Shown here piece by piece: positions 7,033 through 10,818 of a stretch of 10,818 nucleotides of DNA (the first letter of the stretch is position 1; every line of letters starts with the position of its first letter). The position numbers and the translations under genes are program-made. The DNA lies in assembly GCA_030052355.1 (NCBI GenBank), contig JASIGS010000147.1, positions 1-10,818 of the forward strand. The letters are read 5' to 3'. Source of the DNA: Streptosporangiaceae bacterium. GTDB taxonomy: Bacteria; Actinomycetota; Actinomycetes; Streptosporangiales; Streptosporangiaceae. The notes below the pieces were generated by a model. It had not been told where the DNA came from and did not search any database. It saw only the letters and a program-made list of their open reading frames with translations.

Positions 7033-8087
7033 CCACGCAAGACTCGGTGACCGCGCCCGCCCGGGACGAGACGTCCGCGGTACTGGTCGCCCGTGGCCTG
7101 ACCAAGCACTTCAAGGTGCACCGCAAGGTGCGCGGGACCACGATACGCAGCTCCATCGTGCACGCGGCCGAGGACATCAACCTGGAGCTGTACCCCGGCA
7201 AGGTGACCGCGGTCGTCGGGGAGAGCGGTTCGGGGAAGACGACCGTGGCCAGGATGCTGGCCAGGCTCATACCGCCGACCGCCGGGCAGATCATCCTGAA
7301 CGGTGAGCCCGTTGGCAGAAGGCACGTGCTCGACTACCGGCACAAGGTCCAGCTCGTCTTCCAGGACCCGTTCGCTTCGCTCAACCCCGTGCACGACGTC
7401 CGCTACCACCTGGCGCGCGCGCTGAAGGTGCATCACAAGGCCAGCGGCCGGGAGGGACTCGACGCCGCCGTCGCGGACCTGCTGGCCAAGGTGAAGCTGG
7501 AACCGGCCGGTCAGTTCGTGCGCAAGCTCCCCCACGAGCTGTCGGGCGGCCAGCGTCAGCGCGTCGCGATCGCCAGGGCGCTCGCTGCCCAGCCGTCCGT
7601 CCTGCTCGCCGACGAGCCGGTTTCGATGCTCGACGTGTCGATCCGGATCGGCGTGCTCAACCTCCTCGGCGAGCTCCGCGACGCCGCGGGGATGGCGCTG
7701 CTGTACGTCACCCACGACATCGCTTCCGCCCGGTACTTCGCCGACACCGTAACCGTCATGTACGCGGGAAAGGTGGTCGAGTCCGGCCCGAGCCTGGAGG
7801 TGACCGACAACCCGTCCCACCCGTACACACAGCTGCTGCTCTCGGCAGCTCCCGACCCGGACCGGCCGAGCCCGCCGGTCATCAGAGCAGGGACCATCCC
7901 GAGCCTGATCGACCCGCCATCTGGGTGCAGGTTCCATCCCCGCTGCCCGTTCGTTATGCCCATCTGCTCGACCCAGACTCCGCCCGACTTCGAGGTCGGC
8001 GCGGACCACACAGCAGCCTGCTGGCTGCGCCAGGTCGGCCAGGGAAGCCCGGCCGGCTCCCCGCTCCCCGCTGACCGCCCGTCCTAA
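7029..8087 (+). CDS. ABC importer ATPase 2, DppF/OppF type
   Basis: The second ATPase of the heterodimer, 352 aa. Motifs: Walker A GESGSGKTT (K70), Q-loop FQDPFASLNP (Q112), signature LSGGQRQR at 171-178, Walker B VLLADEP (E196), and switch histidine VTHD (H229). The F-type signature SGGQRQR and FQDPFASLNP separate it from the D-type partner (SGGMRQR). The C-terminal domain has cysteines C300, C306, C313 and C331 in the same pattern as ATPase 1, so both subunits keep the putative metal site. All catalytic motifs are intact in both ATPases, so neither site looks degenerate. The start is GTG 7029, overlapping the previous stop as GTGA, with GAGG at 7018-7021. The binding-protein gene follows after 16 bp. 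Confidence 0.95.
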   Translation: MTTQDSVTAPARDETSAVLVARGLTKHFKVHRKVRGTTIRSSIVHAAEDINLELYPGKVTAVVGESGSGKTTVARMLARLIPPTAGQIILNGEPVGRRHVLDYRHKVQLVFQDPFASLNPVHDVRYHLARALKVHHKASGREGLDAAVADLLAKVKLEPAGQFVRKLPHELSGGQRQRVAIARALAAQPSVLLADEPVSMLDVSIRIGVLNLLGELRDAAGMALLYVTHDIASARYFADTVTVMYAGKVVESGPSLEVTDNPSHPYTQLLLSAAPDPDRPSPPVIRAGTIPSLIDPPSGCRFHPRCPFVMPICSTQTPPDFEVGADHTAACWLRQVGQGSPAGSPLPADRPS

Positions 8088-8103
8088 TGATCCCGGAGGA
8101 CAA

Positions 8104-9798
8104 GTGAGACACAAGATCAAGATAGCCAGTGCAGGCATCTGCGCTATCGCAGCAGTGGGCCTGTCGGCCTGCGGCTCCTCGTCGTCTGCGCCGCCCAGCT
8201 CAAGTAGCACCGGCGCCAGCACGGCTACCAACACGGTCACCATGGAAAGCAGCCCGACGGGCCCGCTGACCAGGAGCTTCAACCCCTATGTCAGTGGCAG
8301 CGCGGGGGCTGTCCTCGGGCTCACTGACATGATCAACGAGCCGCTCCTGCAGTTCGACCTCATGAAGCCCGGCGTCTGGTACCCGTGGCTGGCGACGAAC
8401 TACGCGTGGTCAAACGGCGGCAAGACGATCACCTTTACGATCCGCAGTGGGGTCAAGTTCACCAACGGCGACCCCTTCAACGCATCCACCGTGGCGTTCG
8501 TCTTCAACATGCTGAAGAAGTACCCGGTGCTCAACAGCGGCGGGTTCCCGATCGTCAGCGCGACCGCGCCGAGCGCCACGTCGGCCGTCATCACGTTCTC
8601 CTCGTCGGAGTACGCGGCGCTCTACAACATCGCCGGCACGGTGATGGTGGACCAGAAGATCTGGAGCAAGATCTCTAACCCGTCGACCTACACCGACCCC
8701 ACCCCGGTCGGCACCGGTCCCTACGTGTTCGACACCTTCTCCACCGGCGGCGTGCTGCTGAAGAAGAACCCGAGCTACTGGCAGCCAGGCAAGCCAAAGG
8801 TTGCCTACCTGGACTTCCCGGCCTACGACTCCAACACCACGGCCAACCTGGCCCTCGAGAGCGGCGCTCTGACCTGGGGTGGCAACTTCGTCAGCGACAT
8901 CAAGACGGCCTACCTCGCCAAGAGCTCGAACTACCACGTCTGGGACGCGCCCCTGCAGACCGAGACGCTCATTCCTAACCTGAAGGACTGGCCGCTGAGC
9001 GACCTGGCTGTCCGCCAGGCCATCTCGTTCGGCATCGACCGCACCGCCATCTCCGCTGACGGTGAGGACGGACAGCAGCCGCCTGCCATCCAGCCAGGCT
9101 CCCTGACCCTGCTGACGCTGCCCACCGACGACAGCTACCTGACGCCGGCGACATCGACGGCCGCCTACACCACCTCCTACAACACGGCCAAGGCCAAGTC
9201 GATCCTGAAGGCCGCGGGCTTCACGTTGCACAGCAACGGCTACTTCTACGACGGCAGCAAGGAGCTGGCGTTCACCATCATCGACCCGACCGCTTACACC
9301 GACTTCGACGACGACAACGCGATCATCGCGTCGGACCTGAAGGCGGTAGGCATCGCCGTTACCGCCCAGGGCGTCTCCGTGGACGCGTGGAACGCGGACA
9401 TAGCCGACGGCGACTTCCAGGCGACCTCGCACTGGGGCACCGGCGGCACCAGCCCGTACTACGACTACAACGGCTACCTGAACAGCGCACTGACCGCCCC
9501 GATCGGCAAGACGGCAGTCGGTGACTACGAGCGCTACGACAACCCGGCGGCGGACGCCGACCTGGCAACGTTCGCAGGCAGCAACAGCCCGACCGTGCAG
9601 AAGAACGCGATTGTCGCGCTCGAGAAGATCGTGGCGACCCAGCTCCCGGTGATCCCGATGTTCTACGGCGTGGCCTGGGACGAGTACGAGACGACCAACT
9701 TCACCGGTTGGCCGAGCCCGTCCAACGAGTACGACCCGGGCGAGCCCAGCGGGCCGTTCAACGAGTACACCGTCCTGCAGCTCGTGCCTAAGAGTTAA
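8104..9798 (+). CDS. Solute-binding lipoprotein, SBP family 5
   Basis: Captures the substrate outside the membrane and delivers it to the importer; 564 aa, normal for family 5 (peptide/nickel/oligosaccharide). The N-terminus is a lipoprotein signal: basic MRHKIK, a hydrophobic stretch, and lipobox LSAC with the lipidated C23. A Ser/Ala/Thr-rich linker to about residue 45 would tether it to the membrane. The mature domain shows the family blocks: TFTIRSGVKFTNGDPF at 110-125, VGTGPYVF at 202-209, KNPSYW at 221-226 and VRQAISFGIDR at 303-313. The start is GTG 8104 after GGAGG (8095-8099), a short 4-nt spacer; the signal begins right at it. Codons here lean strongly to C-ending forms (AAC, TAC, ACC), as expected for a highly expressed gene. 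Ligand class cannot be told from sequence alone; the GH3 neighbour favours an oligosaccharide. Confidence 0.94.
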   Translation: MRHKIKIASAGICAIAAVGLSACGSSSSAPPSSSSTGASTATNTVTMESSPTGPLTRSFNPYVSGSAGAVLGLTDMINEPLLQFDLMKPGVWYPWLATNYAWSNGGKTITFTIRSGVKFTNGDPFNASTVAFVFNMLKKYPVLNSGGFPIVSATAPSATSAVITFSSSEYAALYNIAGTVMVDQKIWSKISNPSTYTDPTPVGTGPYVFDTFSTGGVLLKKNPSYWQPGKPKVAYLDFPAYDSNTTANLALESGALTWGGNFVSDIKTAYLAKSSNYHVWDAPLQTETLIPNLKDWPLSDLAVRQAISFGIDRTAISADGEDGQQPPAIQPGSLTLLTLPTDDSYLTPATSTAAYTTSYNTAKAKSILKAAGFTLHSNGYFYDGSKELAFTIIDPTAYTDFDDDNAIIASDLKAVGIAVTAQGVSVDAWNADIADGDFQATSHWGTGGTSPYYDYNGYLNSALTAPIGKTAVGDYERYDNPAADADLATFAGSNSPTVQKNAIVALEKIVATQLPVIPMFYGVAWDEYETTNFTGWPSPSNEYDPGEPSGPFNEYTVLQLVPKS

Positions 9799-9813
9799 GA
9801 CAAAGAGTTAAGA
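9791..9813 (+). repeat. Direct repeat across the stop codon of the binding-protein gene
   Basis: AGAGTTAAGA occurs at 9791-9800 and again at 9804-9813, 13 bp apart. The first copy contains the TAA stop at 9796-9798, so the second places another TAA 13 bp downstream, in a different frame. It looks like a small local duplication. Confidence 0.6.
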
Positions 9814-9825
9814 GGCACAGGCAAG

Positions 9826-9861
9826 CTGCCCGGCCGCGGCCCACAGGCCGCGGCCGGGCAG
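9826..9861 (+). terminator. Perfect 16-bp stem terminator after the importer operon
   Basis: The left arm (9826-9841) and right arm (9846-9861) are exact reverse complements around a CACA loop, almost entirely G/C, 28 bp after the stop codon of the binding-protein gene. No U-tract follows, which is common for actinomycete terminators. It should end the importer transcript or protect its 3' end. It probably separates the oxidoreductase from the operon, though some read-through is possible. Confidence 0.85.
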
Positions 9862-9943
9862 TGCTCGCTGGCAGATACTGGTGGCTGGCGAGTTCAGTGC
9901 CTGCAGGTAAGTCCTAGAGTCCGAGGCTCACGCAATTCCATCC

Positions 9944-10818
9944 ATGACTGATAAACGCGTCGTGCGGATCGCGATGAACGGCGTGACCGGCCGGATGGGT
10001 TACCGCCAGCACCTGGTCGGCTCGATCCTCGCGATAAGGGAGCGCGGCGGAGTGCCGCTGCCAGGCGGCGAGGTCGTCTGGCCGGAACCGGTGCTGGTCG
10101 GCCGGGACGCCGGCAAGCTCGCGGCCATCGCGGCCAGGCACGGTCTGCCGGAGTGGACCACCTCGCTGGATGAGGCGCTTTCCGACCCGGCCACCGAGGT
10201 CTACTTCGACGCGCAGACGACGTCGCTCCGCGCTGCGGCGGTCCGGGCCGCCATCGCGGCCGGCAAGCACGTGTACGCCGAGAAGCCACTGGCCAGCTCG
10301 CTCGCGGAGTCGCTGGACCTGGTCCGGCTGGCCAGCGACGCGGGGCTGCGCGGGGGCGTCGTGCAGGACAAGCTCTTCTTGCCCGGCATCGTCAAGCTCA
10401 GGCGGCTGGTCGAGGGCGGCGTGCTCGGCCGGATCCTGTCGGTTCGCGGCGAGTTCGGGTACTGGGTTTTCGAGGGTGACTGGCAGCCCGCCCAGCGCCC
10501 GAGCTGGAACTACCGCGCGGAGGACGGCGGGGGCATCGTCCTCGACATGTTCCCGCACTGGCGTTACCTGCTGGAGGGCGTCGTCGCCCCGGTCCGCTCG
10601 GTCTACGCGGCCGCGGCGACGCACATCCCGGTCAGGTACGACGAGGCCGGCAAACCCTACGACGCGACGGCGGACGACGCCGCGTACGCGATCTTCGAGC
10701 TCGACGGCGGCGCGATCGCTCAGGTGAACTCGTCGTGGGCGGTCCGGGTTCACCGGGACGAGCTGGTCGAGTTCCAGCTAGACGGCACGGACGCCAGCGC
10801 GGTCGCCGGGCTGCACGG
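9944..10818 (+). CDS. Gfo/Idh/MocA-family NAD(P)-dependent oxidoreductase (3' end outside window)
   Basis: A soluble dehydrogenase of the glucose-fructose oxidoreductase/inositol dehydrogenase class, which oxidises or reduces sugars, polyols or their derivatives. 291 complete codons are present. The Rossmann fold starts at about residue 5, with a GVTGRMG dinucleotide loop (13-19) of the GxxGxxG form rather than the commoner GxGxxG. The family motif AEKP is at 112-115 with catalytic K114. The substrate-side block GGGIVLDMFPHW at 185-206 supplies D201 and H205. Starting at ATG 9944 keeps the whole first beta strand; an in-frame TAA at 9908 and no other start codon rule out a longer form. No good ribosome site is visible, only a distant GAGG. 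It lies 145 bp after the binding-protein gene, beyond a strong terminator, so it may have its own promoter. A role in handling the imported sugar is inferred from position. Confidence 0.9.
   Translation, partial: MTDKRVVRIAMNGVTGRMGYRQHLVGSILAIRERGGVPLPGGEVVWPEPVLVGRDAGKLAAIAARHGLPEWTTSLDEALSDPATEVYFDAQTTSLRAAAVRAAIAAGKHVYAEKPLASSLAESLDLVRLASDAGLRGGVVQDKLFLPGIVKLRRLVEGGVLGRILSVRGEFGYWVFEGDWQPAQRPSWNYRAEDGGGIVLDMFPHWRYLLEGVVAPVRSVYAAAATHIPVRYDEAGKPYDATADDAAYAIFELDGGAIAQVNSSWAVRVHRDELVEFQLDGTDASAVAGLH

Noticed and set aside
6837..8282. A 481-codon open frame on the minus strand across both ATPase ends
   Set aside because: It is antisense to two ATPase genes with intact motifs, and its translation is low-complexity Arg/Gly/Val-rich with no family blocks.
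8410..9432. A 340-codon open frame antisense to the binding-protein gene
   Set aside because: The translation is repetitive V/G/R-rich and mirrors the codon bias of the real gene on the other strand.
9914..10753. A 279-codon open frame antisense to the oxidoreductase
   Set aside because: The plus-strand frame shows the Rossmann loop, AEKP and the GGGxxxDxxxH block, while the antisense frame shows no motif.

Overview
The window comes from a high-GC Gram-positive bacterium, most probably a soil actinomycete. This rests on the strong G/C bias at third codon positions, GTG starts, A/GTGA stop-start overlaps, and an actinomycete-style terminator with a GC-rich stem and no U-tract. No mobile element, CRISPR array, tRNA or rRNA is visible. 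The window reads as one sugar-utilisation locus arranged around a divergent control region.

Left arm, minus strand (1-3569): a LacI-family repressor gene is followed 60 bp later by an intracellular glycoside hydrolase family 3 enzyme (beta-glucosidase/beta-xylosidase type). The hydrolase is 786 codons long when it runs off the left edge. The repressor has an unusual Pro/Gln/Gly-rich N-terminal extension encoded partly by an 18-bp tandem repeat.

Control region (3570-3947): it holds a very good sigma-70-type promoter for the rightward operon and a weaker -10 for the leftward one. Just downstream of each -10 lies a similar 12-bp element, CGAAAsTTwTCk. Each overlaps or lies next to the predicted start point, so the simplest reading is that the repressor shuts off both arms. 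Other small dyads and a leader hairpin are also present.

Right arm, plus strand (3948-9798): a tightly packed five-gene ABC importer of the peptide/nickel/oligosaccharide (Dpp/Opp) class. The order is permease, permease, ATPase, ATPase, lipoprotein binding protein, with coupled or near-coupled starts. A perfect 16-bp stem terminator (9826-9861) closes the unit. After it, a Gfo/Idh/MocA-family NAD(P)-dependent oxidoreductase starts at 9944 and runs off the right edge.

Taken together (inference): the importer brings in a beta-linked plant-type oligosaccharide or glycoside, the GH3 enzyme cleaves it in the cytoplasm, the LacI protein senses the sugar, and the oxidoreductase may process a released sugar or polyol. 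The best candidate for a less-described system is a Dpp/Opp-class importer wired to a LacI-GH3 module in an actinomycete, where such hydrolases more often sit beside CUT1-type sugar importers. The substrate cannot be read from the sequence.
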